A stretch of DNA of 64,000 nt from Labrys sp. KNU-23 (GCF_008330945.1 NZ_CP043488.1:2082501-2146500), one strand, 5' to 3'. Shown: positions 25,817 to 34,714, counted from the first letter of the stretch. Numbers and translations: made by a program. Notes: a model not told the origin generated them from the letters alone.

Positions 25817-25973
25817 TACCCTCCCCTGGAGGGGAAGGGTCGACACGAAGTGTCGGGGTGGGGTGAGAAACGCAGCGCTTGCCGAAGAAAACTGCATATT
25901 CCTACGAGAAAGTCACCCCACCTCGGCCTTGTCAGGCCGCCCCTCCCCCTCCAGGGGAGGGTAGAGAATCGGC
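25817..25973. repeat. Palindromic intergenic repeat element
   Basis: Two outer arms match in inverse orientation: TACCCTCCCCTGGAGGGG near 25817 and CCCTCCAGGGGAGGGTA ending near 25972. Inside lie GGGGTGGGGTGA and TCACCCCACC as a second inverted pair, plus a short CGACACGAAGTGTCG hairpin. It fills the gap between DUF447 and the DHPS-like gene. No protein is encoded. It resembles the palindromic repeats that are scattered between genes in many Rhizobiales. Confidence 0.8.
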
Positions 25974-25978
25974 TCTCC

Positions 25979-27379
25979 TCATTTTTTTGTTTCCTTGCGC
26001 CCGGCCAGCGTATGGCCTGGTGCCTTGAAGCCGGTGGCGTCTTCGCTCGGCATGTCGGCCGCACAGCCGAAGTCGAGCGGCTCGTCCTGGGCGTAGCGCT
26101 TGCCGAGCCGCCAGGCGGTCTCGGCCTTGGCGAGCTCCGTGCCGAGATAGAAGGCATGGGCCGCATCGTCGGCGACGTCGAGCTGCGGATAGAAGGCGAG
26201 CGCCTCCGTGCCGCGGGCATGGATGGCGCGGTTATAGGCGTGGATGCCGTCATCGCTGACTTCGATGCGGAAATTGGCATCGCGCACGGCCTGCGCATTC
26301 TGCTCCACCTGCTCCGGGGAGCTCACTACCGGCCGCTTGTCATGGAGAGCGAGCAGGGCCGAGCCATAGCCTTTGGGCAGGGAACCGTCGGCTCTGGCCG
26401 CGAACATCAGCCGGCGGGCGGCATCGTGCTCCTGCAGCGTGCGGCGTGTATGGGCGCTCACCTGGACCACCAGCACCTGGCGGATGGCGAGTTCCGAGCA
26501 GATTCCCATCAAGAGAGCGGTGAGGCCCAGACTGTCGGCCTCGGTCAGCTCCGTCAGGTTGCCGGTTCCCATCAGGATCTCGGCCTGCGGCTTCAGGCGA
26601 CGGAACTCGACATAGCGCGCAAGCGAAGCTGCAAAGCCGAAATGGATCGGATCGAGCACGGGATCGGCGATATAGGGCCGGCCCGCCTGCTCCATGCGCT
26701 CGACCGCCCGCAGCAGCGAGGCGAAATCGCTGGGCTCCACCGGCACCAGCACCGGGACGGCCTTGGTCCCCAAGGCGAGATCGACCGTGTGCTCGTTGAG
26801 GCTCAGCAGGAAATCGGCGCCGGCCTCGGCGCCGCGCCTGAGTTCGGTTGGCGCGGCGCTGTCGATGCTGACCCTGAAACCATGCTGCTTGAGCAGCCTG
26901 ATGCTGTCTTCGAGATGCGGGAAGGGCGTATCGGGAAGCGCTCCGAGATCGATGACGTCGGCACCCTTGGCCGCCATGGCGCGGGCGCGTTCGAGCAATT
27001 GCCCGGGCGAAAGCTGGGATGCTTCGACGATCTCGGAAAAGATGGTGACGTCGTGGCGCGAAAGATCGGGCGGATGGCCGCCCCGGCCGAGAAAGGCGGG
27101 CAGGTCGGCGATCTCGTCGGGGCCACGGTCCACGGGAAGGTCGAAATGGGCCGAGAGGGCCGCAAGATCGGCCCGGCACCGGCCGGGCAGCAGGATGCGG
27201 GTGATGCCTTCGGGCAGGGCGATGCGGCGGCGGATGATTTCTTCCGTCATCAGGGCGGCGACCTTGACCCCGGCATCGAGGATCGTCCAGTCGAAGGAAA
27301 CCGGGCCCAGTGCCGCCATCGTGCGCTCGAGCCTGACACGGCTGAGATGGCCGGTGATCAGGGCGAGGTGGTCACGCAT
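25979..27379 (-). CDS. Dihydropteroate synthase-like protein of H4MPT synthesis
   Basis: A 466-residue protein of the archaeal-type dihydropteroate-synthase-related family (TIGR00284 kind). The barrel has ERARAMAAKGADVIDLGA, VSIDSAAPTELRRGAEAGADFLLS, and YIADPVLDPIHFGF, echoing the pterin site of DHPS. It is thought to join the pterin to the beta-RFAP-derived arylamine in H4MPT synthesis. The N-terminal domain of about 150 residues is specific to this family. Its start overlaps the flavoprotein gene by 22 bases. Confidence 0.88.
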   Translation of the reverse strand: MRDHLALITGHLSRVRLERTMAALGPVSFDWTILDAGVKVAALMTEEIIRRRIALPEGITRILLPGRCRADLAALSAHFDLPVDRGPDEIADLPAFLGRGGHPPDLSRHDVTIFSEIVEASQLSPGQLLERARAMAAKGADVIDLGALPDTPFPHLEDSIRLLKQHGFRVSIDSAAPTELRRGAEAGADFLLSLNEHTVDLALGTKAVPVLVPVEPSDFASLLRAVERMEQAGRPYIADPVLDPIHFGFAASLARYVEFRRLKPQAEILMGTGNLTELTEADSLGLTALLMGICSELAIRQVLVVQVSAHTRRTLQEHDAARRLMFAARADGSLPKGYGSALLALHDKRPVVSSPEQVEQNAQAVRDANFRIEVSDDGIHAYNRAIHARGTEALAFYPQLDVADDAAHAFYLGTELAKAETAWRLGKRYAQDEPLDFGCAADMPSEDATGFKAPGHTLAGRKETKK

Positions 27380-27915
27380 CTCAGCCTTTCCAGCACCGCC
27401 TGGCGCAGACCTTCATAGGTTTCGACCACCGTCGTCGCCTCGAAATCCTTCAGCCTTTCGACATTGTCGAGGTCGATGCGCCTTGGATAGACCTTGACCA
27501 TGCCGGAGGGGGCCTGCGTCTCCATTTCCGGCGCGGTGTCGCAGGCAAACACGATCGAGGGGATGCGGCATTTGCCGGCCTGCGCGTAGACATTGGTGGC
27601 CAGCGTGTCGGAAATGCCGAAAACGCATTTGGCCACGGTGTTCGAGGTCGCCGGCGCCACCACCAGCGTATGGTAGTCGCCGTGATAGAAGGCACCGACC
27701 GGGGCGGCGCTGGCCGTGGTGTCCTTGATCAGCCGCGTGCCCTTGGGCAACGCCTCGAACTGCTTGCGATACATGCGGATCACCTCGGCTGCGGCGCGGG
27801 TGACGAAGAGGTCGCAATCCCCCACTTCACGAATCAGCTCCAGGCATTCGGTGAAGTAATGCCCGGAGCCGGTGAGGGCCCAGGCCAGGCGTGGTTGTGC
27901 AGGACGCCGGCTCAT
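27358..27915 (-). CDS. DmrB/AfpA-like flavoprotein, probable dihydromethanopterin reductase
   Basis: A 185-residue flavoprotein-family protein with WALTGSGHYFTECLELI at the start (phosphate-binding loop), DCDLFVTRAAAEVIRMY, and LVVAPATSNTVAKCVFGISDTLATN, the FMN site of the family. Archaeal-type flavoproteins of this kind reduce dihydromethanopterin to H4MPT (DmrB). That fits as the last step of cofactor synthesis here. The start overlaps the kinase gene stop by 4 bases. Confidence 0.82.
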   Translation of the reverse strand: MSRRPAQPRLAWALTGSGHYFTECLELIREVGDCDLFVTRAAAEVIRMYRKQFEALPKGTRLIKDTTASAAPVGAFYHGDYHTLVVAPATSNTVAKCVFGISDTLATNVYAQAGKCRIPSIVFACDTAPEMETQAPSGMVKVYPRRIDLDNVERLKDFEATTVVETYEGLRQAVLERLRCVTTSP

Positions 27916-28511
27916 GAGGCCTCGCAGGGAACGGGAAACAGCGCGGCAAGCCTGTCGTCGCTGGAAGGACCCGCTACCACGATGGAACCGGTGAACCGGG
28001 CCGCGTAGCGGGGAAAATGGGCGTCGACGATATTGGCCGCCGCCAAGGCGGCGGGGGTCGATTCGGCGGGGACGTCGACAGACTTGACCAGAATGAGCCT
28101 GTCGGCCCTCAGTTCGGCCGCCAGCCAGGCCGCCAGGCTGTCCGACGTCACCGCCCAGCTCTCGGCGATATCGGGATGTCCCGCACGCAGTTCGGCGGGA
28201 TGCCAGATCGGGAGCCTGCCCTCCCCCAGAGCTGTCGTAACGTCAGCCCTGCCTCCCACCGCTGTCAGGCGCGGATGGCGGGTGGCCAGCACTTCGGCCA
28301 GGTGCGTCATGGCATCGAGGGCGAGGCGATGGGCGAGGATGTCGTCGAAGGGCATGGCCGCCTGGACCTGGCGCACCGCATCGGCAAAGGGGCCACCGCC
28401 GGCGACTAGTACCAGCGGTGTCTCGATTTCGCTGGCGAGCTGTCCGAGCAGCCGCTCGAGGCGGGCCGAGCCGCACAGGCTGCCGCCGATCTTGACCACG
28501 GTCAGGCTCAT
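27912..28511 (-). CDS. Amino-acid-kinase-family protein, MfnE-like
   Basis: A 199-residue member of the aspartokinase/uridylate kinase fold: VVKIGGSLCGSARLERLL at the start, LVAGGGPFADAVRQVQ, and VTSDSLAAWLAAELRADRLILVKSVDV in the ATP part. MfnE phosphorylates the aminomethylfuran phosphate in methanofuran synthesis; the position next to mfnB supports that role. It is shorter than aspartokinases and has no regulatory ACT domain. It overlaps mfnB and the flavoprotein gene by 4 bases each. Confidence 0.82.
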   Translation of the reverse strand: MSLTVVKIGGSLCGSARLERLLGQLASEIETPLVLVAGGGPFADAVRQVQAAMPFDDILAHRLALDAMTHLAEVLATRHPRLTAVGGRADVTTALGEGRLPIWHPAELRAGHPDIAESWAVTSDSLAAWLAAELRADRLILVKSVDVPAESTPAALAAANIVDAHFPRYAARFTGSIVVAGPSSDDRLAALFPVPCEAS

Positions 28512-29206
28512 GCAGCCTGCTCGCCGTGCCGGACTGCCTGAAGGCGGCGAGCCGCGCGGCCGATGGCCTGCGGGTCGAGCTGGCCGCGGCGATCGCCGGC
28601 CAGGCAGAGCCCGCCGCGGAAACCGAGATAGTCGGGGCCGAGGGCGGCGAGCGGGTCGATGTCCTCGATGCGCAGGGAGCCGGCAAGCCCTGACATCAGG
28701 CCGAGCTGGCGACAGCCCGCCACAAAGGAGCCGAGCTGCTCCATCGTCAGCAGGTCGGGCAGGCAGATTCCCCTTTTTTGGCTCGTATCCAGCATGGCAC
28801 CGACAAAACCGGCTTCATGCAGCGCAGCTGTGAGGGACAGCGGCGGGTTCTCGTCGGCGAACAGGACCGCGATGAAGCGGCCATGCCCGGCAAGCCGCTG
28901 GCCGAGTGCGGCGACACTGGCAGGCTGGGCCATCGTCCGGCCGAGGCCGAGCTTGACGAAGGTGACGCCGGTGGTGGCGATCGCCAGGGCACTGTCGGCA
29001 AGGCGTTCGACATCGTCGTCGTCGCCGGCAACGGCACTGGTGATGGTGTCCTCGGGCAGGCTGGCCTGAATGCTGCGGATAGCGTCAAGCGGCAGGGCGC
29101 CCAGGGCGCCGGCCTCCGGATCCTTGGCATCGATGAGATCGGCCCCCTGCGCAAGGGCGAGCCCAGCTTCGGCGCTGTCGACGACACTGACAAGCAAACG
29201 GGTCAC
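28508..29206 (-). CDS. mfnB: MfnB, (5-formylfuran-3-yl)methyl phosphate synthase
   Basis: A 232-residue TIM-barrel protein (DUF556) with LLVSVVDSAEAGLALAQGADLIDAKDPEAGALGALPL, GVTFVKLGLGRT, and PDYLGFRGGLC, the marks of MfnB. It condenses two triose phosphates (glyceraldehyde 3-phosphate) into the furan precursor of methanofuran/methylofuran. I chose GTG 29206, which places AGGAAGAG upstream and gives a start like other MfnB proteins; an ATG at 29260 would add 18 residues of unlikely sequence. It opens the mfnB-mfnE-flavoprotein-DHPS run. Confidence 0.9.
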   Translation of the reverse strand: MTRLLVSVVDSAEAGLALAQGADLIDAKDPEAGALGALPLDAIRSIQASLPEDTITSAVAGDDDDVERLADSALAIATTGVTFVKLGLGRTMAQPASVAALGQRLAGHGRFIAVLFADENPPLSLTAALHEAGFVGAMLDTSQKRGICLPDLLTMEQLGSFVAGCRQLGLMSGLAGSLRIEDIDPLAALGPDYLGFRGGLCLAGDRRGQLDPQAIGRAARRLQAVRHGEQAA

Positions 29207-29272
29207 GATGCGCTCTTCCTCTTTATGTCCCACAATGCCCTCACGGGCGTTCGGCGGCAACCATGCGATTCT

Positions 29273-29854
29273 TCACCGCGCCTGCCGCGCCTCTTCCTGC
29301 AACTGGCCCAGAACGAAGTCCGTGGCGTGCTGCCAGGCCTCATTCGTGTCGCCGCGGAAGCTGATCTGCCGGAAGAAGATGCGCTTGCCGTCCTTGGCGT
29401 CGAAAACGCCAACCCAGATCGCCGAGATCAGGGTGCTGGTCTTGTGCACGGCTCCGGTCAGGATGAAATTCGCACCGGCCTTGCGTGCTTCTCCCAGCAG
29501 GCAGTTCTGGTCGTTGCCGGCACAGGCAATGATTCCCGGCGTGGCCGGAACGATTCGGTAGAAGCCGCCCGCCTGCAGCCGGTCGGTCAGGCGGGTCGAC
29601 ATCGCCTTCAGCCGGTCGGCATGGGCTTCCTTCTGGTCGGATGCCTCGCCGGACGTGTCGAGATAGCCGAAGGGCAGGGCGAGCAGGGCCTTACCGGCCT
29701 CGCTGGCGCGGGCCGGCACGGGGTGCACAAGGGCCGCTGCCAGCAGGACAAGCATTGCCACGCCCGTCTGCCGCAGCTGGCCGCGATGTCTTCCGATCCA
29801 ATACTTCAGGCTGCGCCGGCGCGTTCCTGCAATCAGGGACATCCATTCAAGCAC
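29273..29854 (-). CDS. DUF2380-like exported protein
   Basis: A protein of up to 193 residues with a membrane/signal segment at about 34-50 (MLVLLAAALVHPVPARA) after a basic N-terminus. The mature part (ALLALPFGYLDTSGE..., then ANFILTGAVHKTSTLISAIWVGVFDAKDGKRIFFRQISFRGDT) resembles DUF2380 proteins, which look like TolB-N/CsgG-type lipoproteins and occur near PQQ-dehydrogenase genes. Cysteines in IIACAGNDQNCLLG may form a disulfide. ATG 29854 or 29842 may start it. It is divergent from the lutA-like gene. The function is unknown. Confidence 0.72.
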   Translation of the reverse strand: MLEWMSLIAGTRRRSLKYWIGRHRGQLRQTGVAMLVLLAAALVHPVPARASEAGKALLALPFGYLDTSGEASDQKEAHADRLKAMSTRLTDRLQAGGFYRIVPATPGIIACAGNDQNCLLGEARKAGANFILTGAVHKTSTLISAIWVGVFDAKDGKRIFFRQISFRGDTNEAWQHATDFVLGQLQEEARQAR

Positions 29855-29873
29855 AGTGGTCCCTTCGCAACTA

Positions 29874-29969
29874 AGAATATTCTATGAAAGCATGTCAGTT
29901 CACGTTCTAGTAAAAATTGCCATGAACATGAAGGCCAGTACAGACTGTATTCGGCTTATAAATTCCTTA
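29874..29969. promoter_or_regulatory. Divergent AT-rich control region before the lut-like operon
   Basis: The gap 29855-30056 is AT-rich. It holds a perfect palindrome AGAATATTCT at 29874-29883 and CTTATAAATTCCTTA at 29955-29969, the exact inverse of the 15-mer upstream of pqqA. In both places the CTTATAAATT orientation points to the downstream gene (pqqA or lutA). It may be a promoter element or a shared operator. Confidence 0.5.
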
Positions 29970-30056
29970 GGTATATTAAGTTGACGTTCTTCAATTGCAA
30001 TGCGTAAGCTTGCTGATGTTCAGGCACGCAGAGGCCTGCGCGTTCGGGAGCGAAAT

Positions 30057-31268
30057 GTGTTACCGGCTGCGAGTTCAAAAAGCCTGTCCAGCCTGATGGC
30101 AGCCTTGCTGTGCACCTTTGTGGCCATGCTGTCCTGCGGCACGGCAAGGGCGGCCGAACCGCTTGAGGTCCGCATCGGGGTCATTACCCACAAAGCACCG
30201 CCGCCCGCGCTCTACGAACTCGATCCCACGCCGGAAGACGAGGCAGCGGCCGGTGCGGGGCTTGCTATCGACGACAACAACACCACAGGCCGCTTTTCCG
30301 GCCAGCGCTATGTGCTGGATCAGGTCGTGCTGGACAAGGACCAGTCGCCGGTGGAATCGGCTGTCAAATTGGCCGATGCCGGGGCGAAGTTCCTGGTCGT
30401 CGCGCTGACGGCGGACGAACTCCTCGCCGTCGCCGATGCCCTCAAGGGACGGCCGGTGGTGGTGTTCAACGCTGCCGCGCAGGACGACCGGCTGCGCGGC
30501 GCCGATTGCCGCGCCAATGTGTTCCACGTTCCGCCGAGCCGGGCCATGCTGACGGATGCGCTGGTGCAATATCTGTCGACCAAGCGTTGGATGAAGCTCT
30601 TCCTCACCTACGGGCCTACCGCGGCGGACCAGCTCTATGCCGACGCGCTCAAGCAGTCGGCCAAGAAGTTCGGGCTTACCCTCGTCGCCGAGAAGGCCTG
30701 GGAATTCGGTCCGCTTGCCCGTGCCCGCAGCGACAGCATCACCCAGTCGGATGCCTTGGTGTTCAGCCGCGGCGTCGACTACGACATCATGCTGGTGGCC
30801 GATGAGGAGGCCGATTTCGGCGACTATCTCAGCTATCGCACCTGGGACCCCAAGGTCATCGCCGGTACGCAGGGCCTGATCGCGACCTCCTGGCACCGCG
30901 CCCAGGATGCCTGGGGGTCGGCGCAATTGCAGAGCCGCTTCTTCAAGCGGGCCAAGCGGACCATGCGGCCGATCGACTATCAGGCCTGGGTCGCGGTACG
31001 TGCGGTGGGGGAAGCCGTGACGCGGACCAAGTCGGCAGATCCGGCGGCGATCTCGACCTTCCTCGTCGATCCGAAATTCCAGCTAGCGGCCTTCAAGGGT
31101 GTGCCGGTGAACTTCCGGGGCTGGGATCACCAACTGCGCCAGCCGGTGCTGATTGCCCAGCCGATGGCGATCGTTTCGGTGTCGCCGCAGCCCGGTTACC
31201 TGCATCAGCGCAGTGTGCTCGATACGCTTGGCGCCGATCAGCCCGAAAGCCAATGTCATTTGCCGTGA
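30057..31268 (+). CDS. lutA: ABC-type substrate-binding protein of the PQQ alcohol dehydrogenase system, LutA-like
   Basis: An exported protein of about 403 residues in the periplasmic binding fold of branched-chain amino-acid type (family TIGR03863), found with PQQ dehydrogenases. The signal peptide is SLMAALLCTFVAMLSCGTARA. Blocks such as VRIGVITHK, AAAGAGLAIDDNNTTGRF and MLVADEEADFGDYL belong to the family. In Methylobacterium extorquens the homologous lutA-lutF genes take part in lanthanide uptake; that role is inferred. GTG 30057 follows CGGGAG at good spacing; an ATG at 30000 lacks a ribosome site. It starts the lut-like operon. Confidence 0.82.
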   Translation: MLPAASSKSLSSLMAALLCTFVAMLSCGTARAAEPLEVRIGVITHKAPPPALYELDPTPEDEAAAGAGLAIDDNNTTGRFSGQRYVLDQVVLDKDQSPVESAVKLADAGAKFLVVALTADELLAVADALKGRPVVVFNAAAQDDRLRGADCRANVFHVPPSRAMLTDALVQYLSTKRWMKLFLTYGPTAADQLYADALKQSAKKFGLTLVAEKAWEFGPLARARSDSITQSDALVFSRGVDYDIMLVADEEADFGDYLSYRTWDPKVIAGTQGLIATSWHRAQDAWGSAQLQSRFFKRAKRTMRPIDYQAWVAVRAVGEAVTRTKSADPAAISTFLVDPKFQLAAFKGVPVNFRGWDHQLRQPVLIAQPMAIVSVSPQPGYLHQRSVLDTLGADQPESQCHLP

Positions 31269-31307
31269 ACGCGCTGCGGGGATGCCCGCCTGGAGAGGAA
31301 CCGGATC

Positions 31308-32282
31308 ATGCCGCATTTCGCCAAGGCTGCTTTTTTGGGGCTGGCGGCCGCTTGCCTGGCCGGAACGGCGCAGGCCTATACGGTCTATGTCTCCAATGAG
31401 AAGGGCAATTCGATCTCCGTGATCGATTCCGAGACCCAGACCGTCAAGCAGACCGTGCCGACGGGCCGGCGCCCGCGCGGCATCACCATCTCCAATGACG
31501 GAAAATCCCTCTATCTGTGTGCCAGCGACGACGACGGCGTCGAGGTGATCGACACGGCGACGATGAAGGTGGCGCGCACCCTGCAGTCGGGTCCCGATCC
31601 CGAGCTCTTCATCCTGCACCCTTCCGGCAATCCCCTCTACATCGCCAATGAGGACGATGCCCAGGTGACAGTGGTCGACGTGCAGCAAAACAAGGTGCTG
31701 GCCACCGTGCCCGTCGGCGTCGAGCCGGAGGGCATGGGCATCAGCCCTGACGGCAAGATGCTGGTGAACACCTCCGAGACCACCAACATGGCCCATTTCA
31801 TCGACACCACCAGCTTCCAGGTGATCGATAGCGTGCTGGTGGATTCGCGCCCGCGCTTTGCCGAGTTCAATAAGGACAACTCCAAGGTTTGGGTGAGCTC
31901 CGAGGTCGGTGGCACCGTCAGCGTGATCGACCCGGCCACCCGCAAGATCCTCAAGAAGATCGAGTTTCAGATCCCCGGTGTCACCGCCGAAACGATCCAG
32001 CCCGTCGGCGTGCGCGTCACCAAGGACGGCAAGACCGCCTTCGTGGCGCTCGGGCCCGCCAACCGCGTCGCGGTGATCAATGGCGAGACCTTGGAGGTCG
32101 AGAAATATCTGCTGGTGGGCCAGCGCGTCTGGCAGCTCGCCTTCACGCCGGACGAAAAATATCTCTACGCCACCAACGGCAATTCCAACGACGTGTCGGT
32201 GATCGATGTTGCCAGCCAGAAGGTGATCAAGACCATTCCAGTCGGCGAGGCCCCCTGGGGCGTGGTGGTTTCGCCGAACTGA
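31308..32282 (+). CDS. Exported YVTN-type beta-propeller protein of PQQ-dependent catabolism
   Basis: A 324-residue protein with a signal peptide cut after AQA (residue 23), then a seven-bladed propeller of about 40-residue repeats: YVSNEKGNSISVIDSETQTV, YIANEDDAQVTVVDVQQNKV, YATNGNSNDVSVIDVASQKV and others. It fits the PQQ-dependent catabolism-associated beta-propeller family (TIGR03866). It has no catalytic residues that I can name and may act as a scaffold or carrier in the periplasm. It lies 39 bases after lutA and 43 before the SRPBCC gene. Confidence 0.85.
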   Translation: MPHFAKAAFLGLAAACLAGTAQAYTVYVSNEKGNSISVIDSETQTVKQTVPTGRRPRGITISNDGKSLYLCASDDDGVEVIDTATMKVARTLQSGPDPELFILHPSGNPLYIANEDDAQVTVVDVQQNKVLATVPVGVEPEGMGISPDGKMLVNTSETTNMAHFIDTTSFQVIDSVLVDSRPRFAEFNKDNSKVWVSSEVGGTVSVIDPATRKILKKIEFQIPGVTAETIQPVGVRVTKDGKTAFVALGPANRVAVINGETLEVEKYLLVGQRVWQLAFTPDEKYLYATNGNSNDVSVIDVASQKVIKTIPVGEAPWGVVVSPN

Positions 32283-32325
32283 CGCGACACGACGATTCAA
32301 TCAGCAAGATCTGGGGAGGAAGAAC

Positions 32326-32814
32326 ATGCGTATCGCGACTCTTGTCGGCGCCGTGGCGGTATTGGGCCTTGCTTGCAGCCCGGCCCTCGCGGAAAAAAAC
32401 TCCAATCGCGTCGAGAGCAAGGGCACGCCGGCCAAAGCCTGGGCCCTGATCGGCGATTTCTGCGGTATCAAGACCTGGCATCCGGCCATCGCTTCCTGCG
32501 AGCTTTCGGAAAAGGACGGCGCCAAGATCCGCACCCTCACCACCAAGGACGGCGCCAAATTCGTCGAAAAGCTGGTCAAATGGGACGACAAGGACACGTC
32601 CTACACCTATGCGATTCTCGAGAGCCCCCTGCCGATCGAGAATTACGTCTCCACCCTGAAGGTGGAAGAGGACGACGAACCGGGCAAGATCGCCATCACC
32701 TGGTCGTCCACCTTCGACCCCAAGGGCGTCTCGGGAGATGCTGCGCGCAAGGCTGTGGCAGATATCTATCTGGCCGGCCTGCTCCAGCTCAAGGCCAAGC
32801 TCAAGGGCAAGTGA
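32326..32814 (+). CDS. Exported SRPBCC/START-like protein
   Basis: A 162-residue protein with a signal peptide ending at ALA (about 22). The mature part matches the SRPBCC fold: AKAWALIGDFCGIKTWHPAIASCEL at the start and a long final helix GDAARKAVADIYLAGLLQLKAKL. These proteins bind small hydrophobic ligands in a cavity; a periplasmic form beside an ABC system suggests a ligand or metallophore carrier. The lut cluster of Methylobacterium has an exported protein in the same position (between the propeller and the ATPase). Ribosome site GGGGAGGAAG. Confidence 0.8.
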   Translation: MRIATLVGAVAVLGLACSPALAEKNSNRVESKGTPAKAWALIGDFCGIKTWHPAIASCELSEKDGAKIRTLTTKDGAKFVEKLVKWDDKDTSYTYAILESPLPIENYVSTLKVEEDDEPGKIAITWSSTFDPKGVSGDAARKAVADIYLAGLLQLKAKLKGK

Positions 32815-32884
32815 TGGTTGTGAAATACCGTTCATTTTGGGCCTGGCGAGCCGATCAGGTGCGGTGAAATGGTTACAGGATGGT

Positions 32885-33037
32885 GCTGCCCCTCACCCTT
32901 ACCCTCTCCCCGCAAGCGGGGCGAGGGGACCTCGGCGTCGCGTTTTGTCCCGCAAGCTCAACGTCTCACGTTGATGCGCGGCGCTCGGCGCTCCCTCGCC
33001 CCGCTCTTGCGGGGAGAGGGTAAGGGTGAGGGGCAGC
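32885..33037. repeat. Palindromic intergenic repeat, same family as at 49 kb
   Basis: Inverted arms of about 45 bases: left 32885-32929 containing CCCTCACCCTTACCCTCTCC and right 32992-33037 containing GGAGAGGGTAAGGGTGAGGG. Each arm also has an internal CCCCGC/GCGGGG hairpin. It fills the 308-base gap between the SRPBCC gene and the ABC ATPase gene; nothing coding is seen there. A folded transcript could reduce read-through from the genes before it into lutE. Confidence 0.85.
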
Positions 33038-33122
33038 GCAAACCCCTGCCAGCAACTCTTCGTTCTGCCGTCCGCCGGGCCTGGTGTATCCTGCCGCATC
33101 CTCGGCGTGACAGGGATCGACC

Positions 33123-33869
33123 ATGACGGTTCGTTCGGACAAGCCGGCGCTCTCGGTCTCGGCCGTCGGTCATCGTTTCGGCAAACGTGAAGCGTTGGCC
33201 GACGTTTCGCTCGAGGTGCAGGCCGGGCGCTTCGTCGCCCTGCTGGGGCCGAACGGCGCAGGCAAGACGACCCTGTTCTCGATCGTGACGCGGCTCTATC
33301 AGAACCGTTCCGGCCGCGTCGAGGTCTATGGGCATGATCTCAATCTCACACCGTCGCGGGCGCTTGCCGAGCTCGGCGTCGTCTTCCAGGCCCGCACGCT
33401 CGATGCCGACCTGACGGTACGCCAGAACCTTGCCTATCACGCGGCCTTGCACGGCCTCGGCGGGAAGGCGGTCCGCGAGCATATTCTTACGCTGCTGCGA
33501 CGCGTGGGCCTTGCCGAGCGGGCCGACGAGAAGGTTCGCACGCTGTCCGGTGGCCAGGCCCGGCGCGTGGAGATCGCACGCGCGCTGGTGCACAGGCCCC
33601 GCCTCCTGCTCCTGGACGAGCCGACCGTCGGCCTCGACCTTGCAGCCCGGGCCGACATCGTCGCCACGGTGCGGCGCCTGGTCGATGAGGAGGGCATCGC
33701 AGTGCTGTGGGCCACCCATATCTTCGAGGAAATCGCCGACAACGACGACGTCTATGTCCTGCACCAGGGCCGCATCGTCGCCGAGGGCAAGGCGGCCATG
33801 CTCGCTGCCCGCAGCGGCGCCAGCCTGGCCGAGACCTTCCGCCGTCTGACTGACAGGGAGGCCGCCTGA
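33123..33869 (+). CDS. lutE: ABC transporter ATP-binding protein, LutE-like
   Basis: A 248-residue ATPase of the type linked to PQQ-dependent alcohol catabolism (TIGR03864). Walker A is GPNGAGKTT, the signature is LSGGQARRVEIARAL, Walker B is LLLLDEPTVGLD and the switch histidine is in WATHIFEE. It resembles the drug/nodulation-type ABC-2 ATPases that pair with the next gene; ATG 33869 of the permease shares one base with this stop. In Methylobacterium the homologue is part of the lanthanide-uptake group; whether it imports or exports is not clear from the fold. Confidence 0.88.
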   Translation: MTVRSDKPALSVSAVGHRFGKREALADVSLEVQAGRFVALLGPNGAGKTTLFSIVTRLYQNRSGRVEVYGHDLNLTPSRALAELGVVFQARTLDADLTVRQNLAYHAALHGLGGKAVREHILTLLRRVGLAERADEKVRTLSGGQARRVEIARALVHRPRLLLLDEPTVGLDLAARADIVATVRRLVDEEGIAVLWATHIFEEIADNDDVYVLHQGRIVAEGKAAMLAARSGASLAETFRRLTDREAA

Positions 33870-34714
33870 TGTCGGATACGGCACTCACCTCGCGGCTGAG
33901 CTTTTCGGGTTATCTGGTCTGCCTGGGCGGCATCGCGCATCGGGAGATGCTGCGTTTCGTCAACCAGAAGGAACGTTTCCTGTCGGCGCTGGTGCGCCCG
34001 CTGATCTGGCTCTTCATCTTCGCTGCCGGCTTTCGCAATGTGCTGGGGGTCTCGATCCAGCCGCCCTACGAGACCTATGTGCTCTACGAGACCTATGTCG
34101 TGCCGGGCCTGGCGGTGATGATCCAGCTCTTCTACGGCATGCAGTCCTCGCTTTCGATGGTCTATGACCGCGAGGTCGGTTCGATGCGGGTGCTGCTCAC
34201 CAGCCCCTTCCCGCGCTGGTCTTTGCTGGCCGCCAAGCTGACGGCGAGCGTGCTGGTGTCGGTCCTGCAGGTCTATGTCTTCCTGGCGATCGCAGCCTGG
34301 TGGGATGTCGACGCGCCGGTGCAGGGCTATGTCCTGGCCCTGCCGGCGCTGGTGCTGACCGGCCTGATGCTCGGCTCGATCGGCCTCTTCCTGTCCTCGC
34401 TGATCCGCCAGCTCGAAAATTTCGCCAGCGTGATGAACTTCGTGATCTTCCCGATGTTCTTCGCCTCCTCGGCGCTCTACCCGCTCTGGCGCATCCGGGA
34501 GGCGAGCGAGGGTCTTTATCTGACCTGCCTCGCCAATCCGTTCACCCATGGGGTCGAGCTGGTGCGCTTTGCCCTTTATGGCCGGCTCGAGCCGGTCGCG
34601 CTTGCGGTGGTGGTGGGCACCACGGTGCTGTTCTTCGCCGCCGCGCTCATCGCCTATGACCCGTCCCGCGGCCTGATGGTGCGCCGCGGCGGCCCCAAAG
34701 GAGAAGCATCATGA
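33869..34714 (+). CDS. lutF: ABC-2 type permease, LutF-like
   Basis: A 281-residue membrane protein with six predicted segments (for example PLIWLFIFAAGFRNVLG, LTASVLVSVLQVYVFLAIAAWW, VLALPALVLTGLMLGSIGLFLSSL, VMNFVIFPMFFASSALYPL, LAVVVGTTVLFFAAALIAY). It matches the ABC-2 family member found in PQQ-dehydrogenase gene clusters (TIGR03861 type). ABC-2 permeases usually export and do not need a binding protein, although this cluster has one. The stop overlaps the next start by 4 bases. Confidence 0.87.
   Translation: MSDTALTSRLSFSGYLVCLGGIAHREMLRFVNQKERFLSALVRPLIWLFIFAAGFRNVLGVSIQPPYETYVLYETYVVPGLAVMIQLFYGMQSSLSMVYDREVGSMRVLLTSPFPRWSLLAAKLTASVLVSVLQVYVFLAIAAWWDVDAPVQGYVLALPALVLTGLMLGSIGLFLSSLIRQLENFASVMNFVIFPMFFASSALYPLWRIREASEGLYLTCLANPFTHGVELVRFALYGRLEPVALAVVVGTTVLFFAAALIAYDPSRGLMVRRGGPKGEAS

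Noticed and set aside
25817..25973. Possible CRISPR repeats or insertion-sequence ends in the palindromic gaps
   Set aside because: There are only single palindromic units without regular spacers, and no cas, transposase or target duplications.
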